Positions 42,464 through 54,680 of a stretch of DNA of 64,000 bases are shown here, one piece after another (position 1 is the first letter of the stretch; each line of letters begins with the position of its first letter). The notes beneath the pieces were generated by a model, which saw only the letters and a list, made by a program, of their open reading frames with translations, was not told where the DNA came from and did not search any database. Both the position numbers and the translations under genes were made by a program. The DNA is from Armigeres subalbatus (Eukaryota; Arthropoda; Insecta; Diptera; Culicidae). Location: the NCBI RefSeq assembly GCF_024139115.2, contig NC_085141.1, positions 370,101,925 to 370,165,924 on the forward strand, given 5' to 3'.

Positions 42464-43577
42464 CATATGATAGTGTCGCAGTCACTGGCCTGTTGCCTTC
42501 TTTGCGGTGAAGATGGTCGTGACCAGTAGTAGTAATATTCATGCTTTTGTTGTTTTTGCCTTTAATTGACTTCTGATGGCATTCTAGATTAGGATTTCAA
42601 AAATAAAACACTAATTTAAAATCTACGAATTATATAATAACAATGCTAATGCAATTTGTAGCTCTATCTCCGGTTTAAAACCTCATACAAAAGTCACTAT
42701 TTGGTTACTTTTTCGTCATCGTTGGTCACTAAAGTCACTATTTTGAATGGCATTCATCGCTACCAGCCCTTATCGCGTATACATATATATACCATCACAT
42801 AGATCGCATCACTTACCGAAGTGAATCCAGATAGAACATCCCTTATAACTAACACAATATCCTATTCCAAGACAACGTGGAGGTGCAGAGGTAAACTCGG
42901 TCTCTAGTAGCAACGAAAGTCGGACTAACAATCATTCCCTTTCTATATGACCGTAAGGGCGAATTCGGAAGTTCTGGTCAATCACGGATTAGCAACTACG
43001 AGTTGTACGGTCATAATGCTCATGCTCATTGCTCAGGCTATAATTTATCCCTAAAACCGCTACCAGCCCTGATATTGTGTATGCCTATGTTTATTCACAA
43101 TATTATCGAATAAAATATGTATATCTTCAAAGCAGTATTTATATGGCAAAAATACGAAATACTGAATGCTGTTGTTCGTTTAATGATCCTTGCTCAGGGG
43201 CGTCTCGTGGACTTTTGGTACACCTGTTCTACCACCCTGCTAAAAAATGTATCAAGCTGAGTGGTTTCGTATGAAAGTTGTGCGTTTAATCTTATATTAC
43301 AATCTTTTCTTGTACAACTCTACCAAATATTAGAGAAGAGAAAAAATCATGTAGAAAGGATTTACAAAACAATAAACAACTTATTTATTAATCTCTTTTG
43401 TTCCAAAAATCTTTTAAATTAGGATGCACTTAAAATTTCAAACTCTCGCAAGTCGTCCGAAATTTAATTTAGGAGATGTTTCAAATCGGCTTTGCGCCAT
43501 TCGGGGTACATGGGACTTATCGCCGCTAATATTTAATATCTTACATATTTTGTTGCTATGAAAGAAATATTATTAAC
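42464..43577. other. Unassigned intergenic DNA
   Basis: CTACCAGCCCT occurs at about 42761 and again at 43061 in similar context, hinting at a divergent direct repeat. No gene is supported. Confidence 0.4.
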
Positions 43578-43590
43578 CATTATTAGTATA
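43578..43590. repeat. 13-bp direct repeat, left copy
   Basis: CATTATTAGTATA, identical to 43965-43977. The right copy abuts the end of the perfect inverted repeat. Confidence 0.75.
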
Positions 43591-43642
43591 CTAAATTAAT
43601 GATTTCGTGTGTGTTACTTCTACGTGAAGTTAAACGATTTAC

Positions 43643-43709
43643 AATGATATGGAAATGCTAATATCATCTTCCAAACTTGGACGTACATGTTCATGATAGC
43701 ATTAGAGGC
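43643..43709 (+). repeat. Perfect 67-bp inverted repeat, left arm
   Basis: Starts AATGATATGGAAATGCTAAT and ends GCATTAGAGGC. By base-by-base comparison it is the exact reverse complement of 43898-43964 (67 of 67). The loop is 188 bp without coding sequence. Confidence 0.92.
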
Positions 43710-43897
43710 CAGTGGAGATATATCAGCTTCCACACTGATATTCTTCCCTCCCCCTTCATACGGGAGCTTGGCAGAAGGAAGGTCGTGCGATATGTGCCAT
43801 CACAAATATTGCCCTCCGCTCGCTTTCAAATCGACTTCTATAAAAAACATTCTTCATGCCTGCCGTATCCTAACGGAACTATCAATTCTATACTTTC

Positions 43898-43964
43898 GCC
43901 TCTAATGCTATCATGAACATGTACGTCCAAGTTTGGAAGATGATATTAGCATTTCCATATCATT
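43898..43964 (-). repeat. Perfect 67-bp inverted repeat, right arm
   Basis: Exact reverse complement of 43643-43709. The next base, 43965, starts the second CATTATTAGTATA copy. Confidence 0.92.
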
Positions 43965-43977
43965 CATTATTAGTATA
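43965..43977. repeat. 13-bp direct repeat, right copy
   Basis: CATTATTAGTATA, identical to 43578-43590. Confidence 0.75.
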
Positions 43978-44133
43978 ATTGTTTGATGCGACCCCAGATT
44001 GTGACGACCAATGAGTCACATTTAGAAGCTATTGCCACATTTAGAAGAAATGTTTTCCAGTTATTTAATTTTTCAAATTTAGTGAATTTAGTTTTCTCTA
44101 TATTGATTGATTCTGAGTATTCGTAAAAAAGCA

Positions 44134-44136
44134 TTA
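44134..44136. repeat. TTA target duplication (left)
   Basis: TTA immediately before the GGGGCTGTGCACAAACCACG end. It is matched by TTA at 45885-45887. Confidence 0.65.
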
Positions 44137-45884
44137 GGGGCTGTGCACAAACCACGTAGACCGAAATTTCACCTTTTAAAACCCCCCCGTCTCCCCTAGT
44201 AGACTTTCGTAGACTTTTCCGAAACCCCTCCCCTTGAAGTCTACGTAGACTTTTCCAAATTTTACAAAATAACATATGTGATTGGAAAAATATGGAAATC
44301 AACCACGTTTCAAGCAATTCAGTTATTCAAATCCATTTCCATGTGAACATTACAATAAAACTCGAATTTCAAACATAACTAAATCAAACTGAACAAAATC
44401 CAACAAAAATCATTTTGAAAGGAAATCAAATTTAATCTTCTGTTTATAGCTCCGGAAATCATATTTCAAAGCCAAGTAATTTAATTTCTGTTGCATTCGA
44501 TTCCTCCTAGAGGTGAGCCATCGCCGACACTTTTGCATCGGCGCGCCACTGCTTAAAATCTTTCACGCATCTGTCCTGTAATTCTGAACGCCGGTTCAAA
44601 TTTGTGGAGACCGAAGAATTTTCAGAATTTCGAGAAATTTCGAGTTGAAATTCCGAGAAAGTCAAGTCTACATTCCAATAAGTTTTGCGTGGAAATTTCG
44701 TAAAAAATTCAGAATTGAGAACCTTGAAAGCTTCCATGTAATACTCCAAATAACTCTTCGTGATAATTCCGATGCTTTCCTTGAAAATGTCATGCAAGAA
44801 TATTCTTCTAAATTCCAAACGTTTCCCCGTTAAAAAACCGAGTATTCCTCCGTTAAAATGTAGAATTATTTTCCGATGTAAATTTAAGTTTAAACGGACA
44901 TTCCGATATATTTCCTGTAGAAATTTAGAATAAATATATTTTTTAAATATTTTTTAAATTCATCTCGCATTTTTTTTCTTACAAAGAATTTTCTGAATAA
45001 TATTCGGTGAGAATTTTCAGTTAAATTTTTTTTAAAATTTTCGTAGAAAATTCGAATAAATTTTCATTACAAAGGCTTTTTTACAAAACCTGCAAACATT
45101 TTTTTGTTGTGGAAACTCAAACAGTTTTTGGTGGGGAGTTCAAATAATTTCTCGTGGAAGTTTTCAACAATATATTCAGAAATTCCGGAGAGTCTCCATC
45201 GATAATTCCAAAGAATTGGCATTAGAACTGCCGGAAAAAAATACGAAGTAGTATCCACAGGAACATCGAAGAATTTTGCTTATATGTCGAACGAATTCCT
45301 CGCAAAAATTCCGAAGAATTTCCGAAATTAGGAAAAAAATTCCAGGATATTCTGAAGGTTTTCTCATGGAAATTTCGGAGAATCCCCTTTACAAGTTCCA
45401 AAGAATATCTTTTAGGCATTCCAAAGACTTTTTCTTGGTTATTCCAAAATGATTTCTTTGTAAATTAAAAAAAATTCGTTGAAGTACGACATAATTTAAT
45501 TTCCAAAGAAGTGCCTGCCGACAATAAAAAAAATCTAGTAGAATCTGCAATGAAATCCAAGTGAAGATTTTGAATTTTTTTTGAAATTTTTTTTAGAATA
45601 CTTTGGAGAATTTTCTTGCTCAACACAGAAGAATTTCCTGGTGAAATCCATGACTTTTACTTCAGTAAAATTCATTACATTTTTATGGAGAAAAAAACGG
45701 AAAATACTAAAAAAATCTGTGAACTTCGCACAAAGCTGCTGTATAAATCTTTAAAAAAAATAAAAAGTCTACGTAGACTTTTGGTAAGCCCTGCCCCCCC
45801 CCCCGTCCCCCTTCGTAGACTATCGTAGACTTTTCCGAAACCCCTCCCCCCCCTCAAGAGTCTACGTGGTTTATGGACAGCCCC
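44137..45884. mobile_element. PIF/Harbinger-like non-autonomous element, 1.75 kb
   Basis: Terminal inverted repeats GGGGCTGTGCACAAACCACG and, on the other strand at the right end, GGGGCTGTCCATAAACCACG. They continue for about 100 bp with mirrored GTCTACGTAGACTTTT / CTTTCGTAGACTTTTCCGAAACCCCTCCCC blocks at 44200-44260 and 45763-45858. TTA flanks both ends. The interior (about 44500-45660) is made of degenerate AATTCCGAAGAATTTC words and lacks a transposase frame. The GGG-CTGT-CA-AAA end and 3-bp TTA/TAA target are shared with the MITE at 6667-7224. Confidence 0.8.
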
Positions 45885-45887
45885 TTA

Positions 45888-47060
45888 TTTGATGTCTCTT
45901 TTAAAAAATCAAACATTAATTTAATATTGTTTTTGATGCATATTCATCAGGAGAAAAAAGAAAAACAAGCTGTTCCCAATCATCGGAGTATGATATGAGA
46001 ACGAAAGCGTGCGCGCGCTTTTCGGCAAAGCACAGCCCGACACTTCGACCGAGTCTAACCGAAAGTACGTCGCGTCGTTGATTGTTCTTGCAGCGCGTCG
46101 AACGGGTTAGACTCCTGCGCAGCATAGAAGATCTTGCATCTAAACGTGCTTGCTTCGCATGCGAAAGAGGATGATGTGAAGAAACGGAGAAAGCTGGCAA
46201 CGCTCACGCTGGTTCTCTTGGCGCGGAGAACGAGTGAGTATAGCAAGGAGGAAATAATTTCAAACCATTTGTCATTGCGTTGCGTTGCGTTGCGTTGTAA
46301 CGGAGTATTTCGTAGATTGCATACTGATAGCTGTCATGTATATTCTTTAACTTTCTTACCCCAACTGCTTATGGATTACTATTTGGGAATTAATAGCAAC
46401 CCAATTGGAGGTCCAAAATGATAAAGCATGAAAACTACCATTGCCGGCCACGCCCATCTTCTCCGTTACTAGGGAAGGGAAGGAAATGATGATATGACAT
46501 CTACTTAGTGAGAGGCCAGCGACTCACCGACGCCCTCATAGATGTCAAGGAGTTGGATGGTTGGTAGGGAATTTTGTTTTGGAATATCATCATAAGCAAA
46601 TGATATGATAAGTTTATTCAAACGTTGGGAGTGACCATGCTAAGAAATTTATGTCACTCCGTTTTCCTAGATGTTTAACTTCCTGGGATGGGACAAGGTA
46701 TTAGACTTGCCCTGGCTAATAAGCCTAGGTTTAAGCGCCATAGCTCGCTCTCTGAAACGATAAGAGAAGAATCATATATGGATAAAGCCTCCCCGCATTG
46801 CTAATGTCAAATTCAAACTAAAAGTATTTATGTCAAGGATTGAGTGTACTTATTGCCCCTCTTTGAAAACATTATTCGCTCTTGTCTAGGTATATATAAA
46901 TGATATTATGTACATCCACAGACATTAATACGTGCTACGTTCTTGAATTTCCTAACGCTTGAAAAACTATAATTTGATTGTATCAAAAATGTTATCTTCT
47001 CCAAAGTTATTCGGAAAGTCAAGACTATTATTTTGAAAATAAGTTTTCTCCGTAAAATCA
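45888..47060. other. Unassigned intergenic DNA with a TTGCG microsatellite
   Basis: TTGCG repeats about five times at 46275-46298. Frames at 45916-46200 and 46134-46421 overlap on opposite strands without motifs. No gene is supported. Confidence 0.45.
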
Positions 47061-47061
47061 G

Positions 47062-47760
47062 CAGTTACCATGTTTATAGTGTTAGAAAGTGTAAAGTGAG
47101 ATGAACTGAGAATATTGTTGGAATTTTCCCGATTGTGAACAATAAATAAATTAAGAAACGTTTGATAAGAGTGAATGACATGAAGAAATCCAATTTTTGA
47201 GTGGGTTGGTGCGTCTCTGGGTGGACGTTTGATCCGGGTGGATCACATGGAAGAAATCCAATCTCCGAGTGGATTGGTGCGTCTCTGAGAGGACATTTGA
47301 TCCGAGTGAAGAAGCTCACAAACAAAGATATAAAAAAAGAGAGTGAAGAAGCAAATTTAATCTCCGTATGATAACTACTGTCCACGACTGTATGACAAAT
47401 ATCAGATGGGACATTGTATATAGAATCAGAAAGTATGAACTGAAAGGAGCCGATAATATTTATGGAATTTTTCTGGTTTTAGTGCAAGATTGATTTTCTA
47501 GGGCCTGGTAAGCTTTACCCATGGCTGCATGATCAAGATCAGCTGTTGCTACGTGTATAGTGTTAGAAAGTGTAAACTGAGATGAACTGAGAAAATTGTT
47601 GGAATTTTTCTGGTTTTGATGCAAGATTGATTTTCTAGAGCCTGGTAAGCTCTATCATGACTGCATAAACAAGATCAGCTGTTGCCTCGTGTATAGTGTT
47701 AGAAAATGTAAACTAAGATGCACTGAGAATATTGTGGGAATTTTCCCGATTGTAAACAAT
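47062..47760 (+). repeat. Nested minisatellites: 136-bp and 68-bp units
   Basis: The block TATAGTGTTAGAAAGTGTAAACTGAGATG...GGAATTTTTCTGGTTTT...GCCTGGTAAGC...CAGCTGTTGC recurs from about 47412, 47553 and 47689, with a further related copy at 47075. The spacing of AGCTGTTGC is 136 bp. Between these, GAAGAAATCCAAT...GGTGCGTCTCTG...GACnTTTGATCC occurs twice, at 47182 and 47250 (68-bp period). No coding content. Confidence 0.75.
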
Positions 47761-47769
47761 ATTGTGTCG

Positions 47770-47960
47770 CCAGCACTAAATTGTATTCCGACTTCCGACG
47801 TTTTACTTCCGAACTTACTTCCGACATCATGAACGTCAGAACAAAATTTGAATTTGCTACCAAAACATTGTCGGAAGAGCGTTCGGAAGTGTGGAAATCG
47901 ACTTCCGAACCTCAATTTGGTGCCAGCGACGTTGTCAGCGACAAAAAAGCTCGATTTTGT
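47770..47960 (+). repeat. CTTCCGAC-rich patch
   Basis: CTTCCGAC/CTTCCGAA occurs at least five times within 47786-47920, and GCGACGTTGTCAGCGAC at 47928-47944 is internally repetitive. It is short and degenerate. Confidence 0.5.
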
Positions 47961-50660
47961 GACAGATAACACCGTGCAGTGCTGCATATTTATTTTATTT
48001 TTCCGTGTGAATCTCGTCGGAAGTGGGCCTTGTTGCCAGTTCATCAGCGTCATATAAACAATTTTGGTCTAAATGCACAATAATTGGACTCCGACACCAA
48101 TGTTCGATTCCAAAAAAATAATAACAATGCTATTTGGCTATAGTTTAAAGATAAAAGATCTCAAATCGGTTCATATTCGGTTGAGATCTTGATAAAACAT
48201 CAACACTGGCTCACCTTCACCGGCAGGTTCACCTCTGAAAATAGACCTTTTTCTGTTTATTTGACCACGTTCTAGCGAATATTTTTAAATTGTAAAAAAC
48301 CTTTCAGACCTACTTAGGAGGCGCTCAAAAACGAAACTTTCGTACGCGTAGGAGTAATAAACGACTAATAATTTGTATAGGTAGAGTAGTGTGCAATAAA
48401 AGAGTCAATAAAAGCATTAATGCAAATATACTATGTTTGCTCTATTTGCGATACATATGAAAATTCTGCGATCGTGAAATGGTATAAGTATAACTTTCAG
48501 CTCAATAATCTTAAAGAGAAAAAACAAAACTTCTTACCTCAAACTCCGCTACGCAGGGGCCCTTACCTTGAAATGACGCTTATCTATCGTCTAAATTTGA
48601 CTGAGTCACGCGATGTGACTTTTGCTATGATCCAATCTCGATCGGCAGGTCCAGATTAAGTCCGAGCGTCCGATGTCGTCGTCGTTGATGGTGCACCACT
48701 GATTACTCCAGAGGGGGGACAACGGATTTTTTTTCATATGGAGTTTGGCAAGTATGACAGTACCCTCTTTTTTGGCGCATAAATTTATACTCCAATGTCA
48801 AAATGCTCATATACTATTATAAATTGTGGTGGTATTTGTAAAAATTTGTATTGTTTACCGTTTTTACAAGAGAGAGTGGTGTCGAAAGCACATATTAAAT
48901 TAAAGATTGCAACGAACAAAAATACACCAAATCCGTAAATATGTAGTGTTTTCACTTTATTCCTTACGCGAAATATGCAGATAAATAATTATGTTGGTAG
49001 AAGAAACTCTGTGCTGAGCAGAAACAGTTGTTTCTTGTATTATCCAAACTTTGTGCGTTTCAGAACATTCTCACTCACTGCAGTGTTTATTTTTCATAGA
49101 CTACGGCTTGGTGTTAGTGCCGTCGGCATTCGCTCGATTGGTGGCAACAAAAATTTGACAACTTAGCACCCGCCTGGATTACTCACAGCAGATCCTGGGT
49201 TCTTCCTTCGGCCGCCGTTGAAAGCTCTGGAGCACGTTGTAACTCTACCGCTTAAAAATTTGGTCCAGCTCTTCTCGTATCTAGGCAAATGTTCAGCTTC
49301 TACTCAATCCAGACTCAGAGTATTTAACTAATTCTTGAAAGGGCTTAAATTTAGGTTGTTTCACTTAAACTTAATTTGAATAAACTTAAAACTTTTTTAG
49401 TAAATGACAGAAGAAAAAAATCGGAAGCGATTATTATACGTCATATCTCGTACGTGGCACACTTCGATTTTTTCTTCGATCGACATTTGTGAAATCTGCA
49501 TTGAGCACGAACTGTCAGTCTGTCACCCAGCACACAACCTGCTCGCACGGCAGTTCAAACACCAAAGGGGACGACTCTTTTCGGTTGAGGTGCTTATTTT
49601 GGAAATATTAAACCTTAGATGCCTTTCGCCATACTGATTTCCGAAAGTTAACTCCTAGTGTGCCGCTGTAAGCTCATTTCAAACCATTTGTCATGGCGCA
49701 AAACATTAAATTTTACTTCTGGCAGCGCTGCTGTTGGTTCTTCATTATAAATCGTACAACTGGGAAAAGCTTTCTATGTGATCTGGTGTGGTGTGTCGGA
49801 AAAACACATATTTAGCCGCAATTTGACTGTACGGCAAGCATGTGGCGTTGAATTGATCTGCCTACGCAATATTTTGTTTCGTTAGATGTTAAACCGTAAT
49901 TGGAAATATTACGTGAAACTTTGTTTAAATAATTTTACTGAGTAAATTGTTTGTCCTAATAAATAATTGCCAAGAAATTAATTTCCTACTTCTGAACTAA
50001 AAATGGTTACCTGTTCCATGAACAGGTAGAACCTATAGACGAGGCGCCTCTGTCCTTGCTTGAAGAATGGCGGCGAAGAACAAAACTTAAATTCATGTAG
50101 CTCGAATACTGAACGTTGACGGTCAGAAAACTTGTCTTCCCGGCATTCCACGCATCACCGTGCCTGAAACCGTGCCCACCTCAGACGGGATTCAGTTGGG
50201 TTTGGACCAGTCAAATAAAGAACTGAACACTAACTTGTTGCTTGGAAACAACTTTTCAACGTAGATACTGGAAAGAAAGTTACCTTGCCCTGTAAAACAA
50301 TAAATTGAATGATTATTAAATTATGATAAAAATATTTGTACGCTTGGAACCAAATAAAAAAATCTTGTTGATAAATAATAAACAGGTCGTAGGATTTCGT
50401 TGGATACAGAAAATCAAATGGAAATATTAAGTTTCAGCCAGAAGTAAATTAATCGGATTTTTAGCAGAAGACTTTCCTACGATAGGTTTTCAATTTTTTG
50501 GACCACTCTAGCAAGAATAGGCACAATTGGTAAAGGACAAGGTGGCGGATAGGGCGCATAACACTACTTCCCTCTGCTGACACATATTTTCGCTATATTG
50601 CTATTCAATTGGATTATGCGCCACATAACGGCCTGATGTGCGTGTTTCCCAGTTCAGTAA
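47961..50660. other. Unassigned intergenic DNA
   Basis: Short frames (for example 48420-48659, 49404-49637) show no motif. The words CATTTCAAACCATTTGTCAT near 49674-49694 resemble 46256-46276, a small dispersed repeat. Nothing more is supported. Confidence 0.45.
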
Positions 50661-50668
50661 GGTATGTG

Positions 50669-51031
50669 TCACCTCTCTGTCTCCCTGATGCGCTGCTGCC
50701 TAATGTATAAATAACTCGACATAAAGGATCGATCGGGCCCGTACCCGGGTAGCATAGCAGCGCTGCACCGCATAAAGTTAGGGAAGGCACTTCGGTTCGG
50801 AGGAACTATCGCGGGAATTCCTGTTGGTTTCATGTTTTGTTCCTGTTCTTTCGTGATGATGCTCCGGCTGCCTACTGTCATCGCATTTGAGAAGAGACTT
50901 AGGGACAGTTTTCCGGTAACCGTTGTTGCTTTGAATAGAGGGTGCGTTGCAGATTTCACGCTGATGCGATTTACGGCACGAAGCGGGAATATTGTGTCGG
51001 TTATAAGAGGAGTGATCATTTGAAAATGCAT
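50669..51031 (-). CDS. Hypothetical 120-codon frame, doubtful
   Basis: An open frame in a patch that is more GC-balanced than its surroundings. The translation is Ile/Ser/Pro-rich with no signal peptide, transmembrane run or motif that I know. A 63-codon frame overlaps on the plus strand (50832-51023). It could be a chance frame, an exon of an unrecognised gene or an unrecognised element. I list it only because of the compositional contrast. Confidence that it is protein-coding is low. Confidence 0.12.
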   Translation of the reverse strand: MHFQMITPLITDTIFPLRAVNRISVKSATHPLFKATTVTGKLSLSLFSNAMTVGSRSIITKEQEQNMKPTGIPAIVPPNRSAFPNFMRCSAAMLPGYGPDRSFMSSYLYIRQQRIRETER

Positions 51032-51413
51032 CCTGGAGTCATTTTGGAAATAGACGAATTACATATTTCAGTTTCGTTAATTTGTGACTGTCTACAATAA
51101 AATGCACAATGGCATAAACACATTTGAAGATATAATAAGTCGAATATAACCTGACGCAATATGATCCCAAAGTATTGTACTGAAGGAATCTATGAGATAG
51201 ATACTTCAAATTGCTTTATTTGCAATTTCAGTCGTAAAACCTTTTGTTAGGCTCTCTTTTTAGGTACCTTCTTTCTACACTCAAAGCAATTTGTGTGAGG
51301 CAATTTAGGAGGCTTTAGATGTTTATAGTTTTATAATATAAAAACCATTTAATTTTGAACAAATTTCAGCTTTGCAGAACTTAAGATATCCATATTGAAC
51401 TATAAAGCGTAAC

Positions 51414-51666
51414 CACAGACAAACAGACATAACACATTGAACATTCACTCATCAAATTCATCGTCATTTAATTACTAACGACATCTGTTGATTTCAGTTA
51501 GTTGGGCAAATCACGAACCAGATGGCGGTAGTGAGCAAGTGTCAAACTCGAGCAAATCCGATGCGCGCGCCACTAGTGACCGATTGGCCAACTAATGATT
51601 ATTTGAATTACCCAGTAAATCAGTGAACGTTGGAAATTTGACGAGTGTTATGTCTGTTTGTCTGTG
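51414..51666. mobile_element. MITE-like element with perfect 22-bp inverted repeats
   Basis: The 22 bases at 51414-51435 (CACAGACAAACAG then ACATAACAC) are exactly mirrored at 51645-51666. The inner region is 209 bp. GTAACC lies on the left outer side and GCGTAACC on the right. No open frame, so non-autonomous. Confidence 0.75.
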
Positions 51667-51675
51667 GCGTAACCT

Positions 51676-52230
51676 TATTACACCGACAAACCGACGGGCC
51701 TCTCTGATTCCAAAATTGGCAAATAAAATTACAATCGTTTTACTCCGAGTGTAGTAACTCGTTCTGTCATTACTGACATTAACGATCATTTGATAGAAAA
51801 AGTCAAGAAAAAGAAAAAGCAAAATGCGCGCAATCCACCAGCTGGTCGACGTAAACATTATATGCACGTTTCAAACAATCCACACAGCGAAGGAGATAAA
51901 AATAACCAAGTAATAGAAAATCTTTTTCGATGCTTAAATCAACATTTAAGTCTTTAGGATCATTACACACATTTTTGAAAGTCGAATGTTTTTCATTTGG
52001 CTAACGAATCCTATCATAAAACTCTTGATATTTATAATATCGAATATTGATTATTATGTGGAAGCTGATGAAATAAATTAAAGAGTGCATGACCAAGTTT
52101 GCCCGCACATTTGTGAGAGCTGTTGTGTAAACCATCGCACAGATGGAGCTAGGTAATGAAAGGAGAGTAATTGCCAAGAAATTTGAAGAACTTTATATGG
52201 GAAGGCACGTCGGTTTGTCGGTGCTTATTA
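51676..52230. mobile_element. MITE-like element with CACCGACAAACCGACG ends
   Basis: CACCGACAAACCGACG at 51681-51696 is perfectly mirrored at 52208-52223, with TTATTA / TTATTA words outside on both sides. About 510 bp of interior has no transposase. It begins ten bases after the previous MITE ends, so two foldback-type elements lie back to back. Confidence 0.7.
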
Positions 52231-52374
52231 GGCCTATGTGAGAATAAAAATCATCTCTAAGAAAGATCAATATTGAACATCTAAGAACGTCGTGAATCCA
52301 TGATCTACAAATAAATCCTCATAACGAATGGAGTTATAAATGTACTCATGAGCTAGTTGATTAAACTCTATATC

Positions 52375-52455
52375 TTTGCGCCCAAAATTTGAAATGACAA
52401 TCATTATTTTCGCTATAATTCCTTTCACACTCCCCTTTCACGTTTTGGGCGCAAA
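52375..52455. repeat. Hairpin with TTTGCGCCCAAAA arms
   Basis: A 13-bp arm at 52375-52387 is exactly mirrored at 52443-52455, with a 55-bp loop. Probably a tiny foldback remnant. Confidence 0.65.
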
Positions 52456-54637
52456 AATAGGTTGTACATTACGCAAAATATATCGTTTCGTTTTCAGTAA
52501 CAGTAACAGTTTCAACACGTGACATATAATTTAGTCTGGGCAACAATACCTTTGGTAGACCTAAACGTATATTTTGAAATTGGTGAAATTTTGCAAAGAT
52601 AAGCTTTTGAACAAAATCTGCCCTTATTTCAACCATCTGTATCTGTGTACCTATTTTGGCTGAAGTTGTTGCATAACTATGCTTCTTCGGTAATCGTTCG
52701 ACTTCATTACATCACCTCCTAAAAAGAAAAATAGATGTAGACATTTTCCGTCACGTATCATTTACTCCAAGCACACTTGCAGCCAGCAGCATCCCACGCG
52801 CCATAAAAGCAAAGTTCGATCGCAGCATCACATCGTCTTCGCCCCGTCAAAGCCCGAAAACCGCAGCGTTATCCTTCAATGTCATTCATTGGTGGTAGTG
52901 GATTGGATTCTGTCTTTTTTTCTTCTTCTCTTCCGTGATATTGTTAAGTTGGATATGGTCGCTCTTCCTATCACCGAAGGAAGGATCCACAGCCTCGGTT
53001 CGCCGCCGTTACACAGACGCAAGACGCAAGGCGCAAGCATCAGGATTCGGTAGAGAGGATTCGAGGAAATCGCATCACTGTTGGATGGGAATGATACAAA
53101 CTAAACCACCCAGCGATGGAAGAAGAAAAAAATCACAAGGAGTGTGGGAGCGTCATTTTGGCGTCGAGACTTTTTATTAGCCAATGTGCTTACTACACTC
53201 TATTACAGAGCCAGCAGCATCAGCATTTGAGCGCGCTTCCCACCAGAGCGGTGGAATTTAATTTACACACTAGTGCTTAGCTCTGATTTTTCCTATCGGA
53301 AGCTTTCGCTGAATTTACTATAGCAGATAGTGTTCTGTTATTTAAAGGGTATTACATTAAACGAAGCATTTTGGATTTTCAATAAATTTTGTGGGAGAAA
53401 AACTATTTCGCTTGTATTCTATTGCGATTCACATCACATTCACATGAAATAATCAGTTCGGCCGTAGATTTATTCTAATAGCAGAATAAGATAAAGAATT
53501 GGCGAAAAGAAATTGCAATCATTTCTGGGTCATTGGAGTTATGAGACCCCAGTCAGCCATCGAAAATACACATCGGCACAATCAAGTTGAACTAGAAAGC
53601 TAAACTTTCACTCAATAACACACTTTTTGATAGAAAGGTTGTAGGAGCATAATTCATGTACCAATCGATAAACTGAATAGCTCGATAAATTGAGAAATTG
53701 TTTGTCTGTCTGTGCGTGTGTATATGTGTGTAGTATGTGCATTTTTAGTTTCAACAATCGTAAATCGTAGTTTTAATATTATCAAATAACTATATTTCAG
53801 TGGTTTTTCATCCGATGTTCTCTTATTCCATTTCTTCTAGTTTGGGTATTACAAAATATTGTACCCCGCTTTTAAAAATCTAGATACTTCTCCGCTTATA
53901 TTAAGACGCAAATAACTTTACACATCTTGGAAAATGGTTATGAAAGTTGTCGTTTTGTTCAAGGCACAATATTGTGTCTACGAAAAAAATGGATCGCAGC
54001 AGTCGAAGGTTTAAATAGGCTTCAATTTGGTCTGGTGTTGTCATGGCAGTTGCCTATAGTAACATTTTGGTTTCATACTGGTTTGAAGAGATAATTATGG
54101 TCTTTAAGAGTGTTATAAAACTTGAAATGTTACCTGGGTTGTGTCTTTCAAGAAGTTCTTCTCAGGAAAGAGACCGATTGATGAATTCCAAATAAGGCTG
54201 ACGACATAGACAATAAAGCGAAGTCATGAGACGCTCACAATATGTTTAAACATTTATAACAGTGTATTATAAATATCCGCCTATTAACGATTAGGGAAAT
54301 GGAAAATTATAAGCGTCAGAAAGAGAAAGCGATTAGACGTTAGACTTGTATGAACGTAAGATATTAACATTTAACTTTTGAATTTATCCCCATGCAGTGT
54401 AGAATTATTATCAATTTGTTTTTTGTTATCTAAAAGGGAGATCAGCACCATTGCTGATTATGCATCATTTAATTGCCAAATCTTGTTTAGATAGCAGAGT
54501 AAAATATGGATATGATTGATAAAAGAGATTACAGAAAGATCAGACGAAAGGAGATCAAGTTATGTTATTTGTAAGAAGTGATTAATATCATGTACTATTA
54601 GCTTGTTCTTATTCATAGCATATTTTGATACAATAAA
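52456..54637. other. Unassigned AT-rich DNA
   Basis: An 81-codon frame at 52935-53180 is the longest and has no motif. CAGCAGCATC words occur near 52784 and 53210. No gene is supported. Confidence 0.5.
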
Positions 54638-54680
54638 CCCTCCCTTACTCGATATTGAAGGGACCATCGAGTTAGGGAGG
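54638..54680. repeat. Hairpin CCTCCCTTACTCGAT / ATCGAGTTAGGGAGG
   Basis: The 15-base arms pair with one mismatch around a 12-base loop. AATAAACCCTCCC followed by ACTCGAT resembles a pogo/Tigger-type terminal repeat that has folded onto its partner after loss of the interior. That link is speculative. Confidence 0.5.

Noticed and set aside
43643..43964. microRNA precursor
   Set aside because: The arms are perfectly paired over 67 bp with a 188-bp loop, unlike an animal pre-miRNA.
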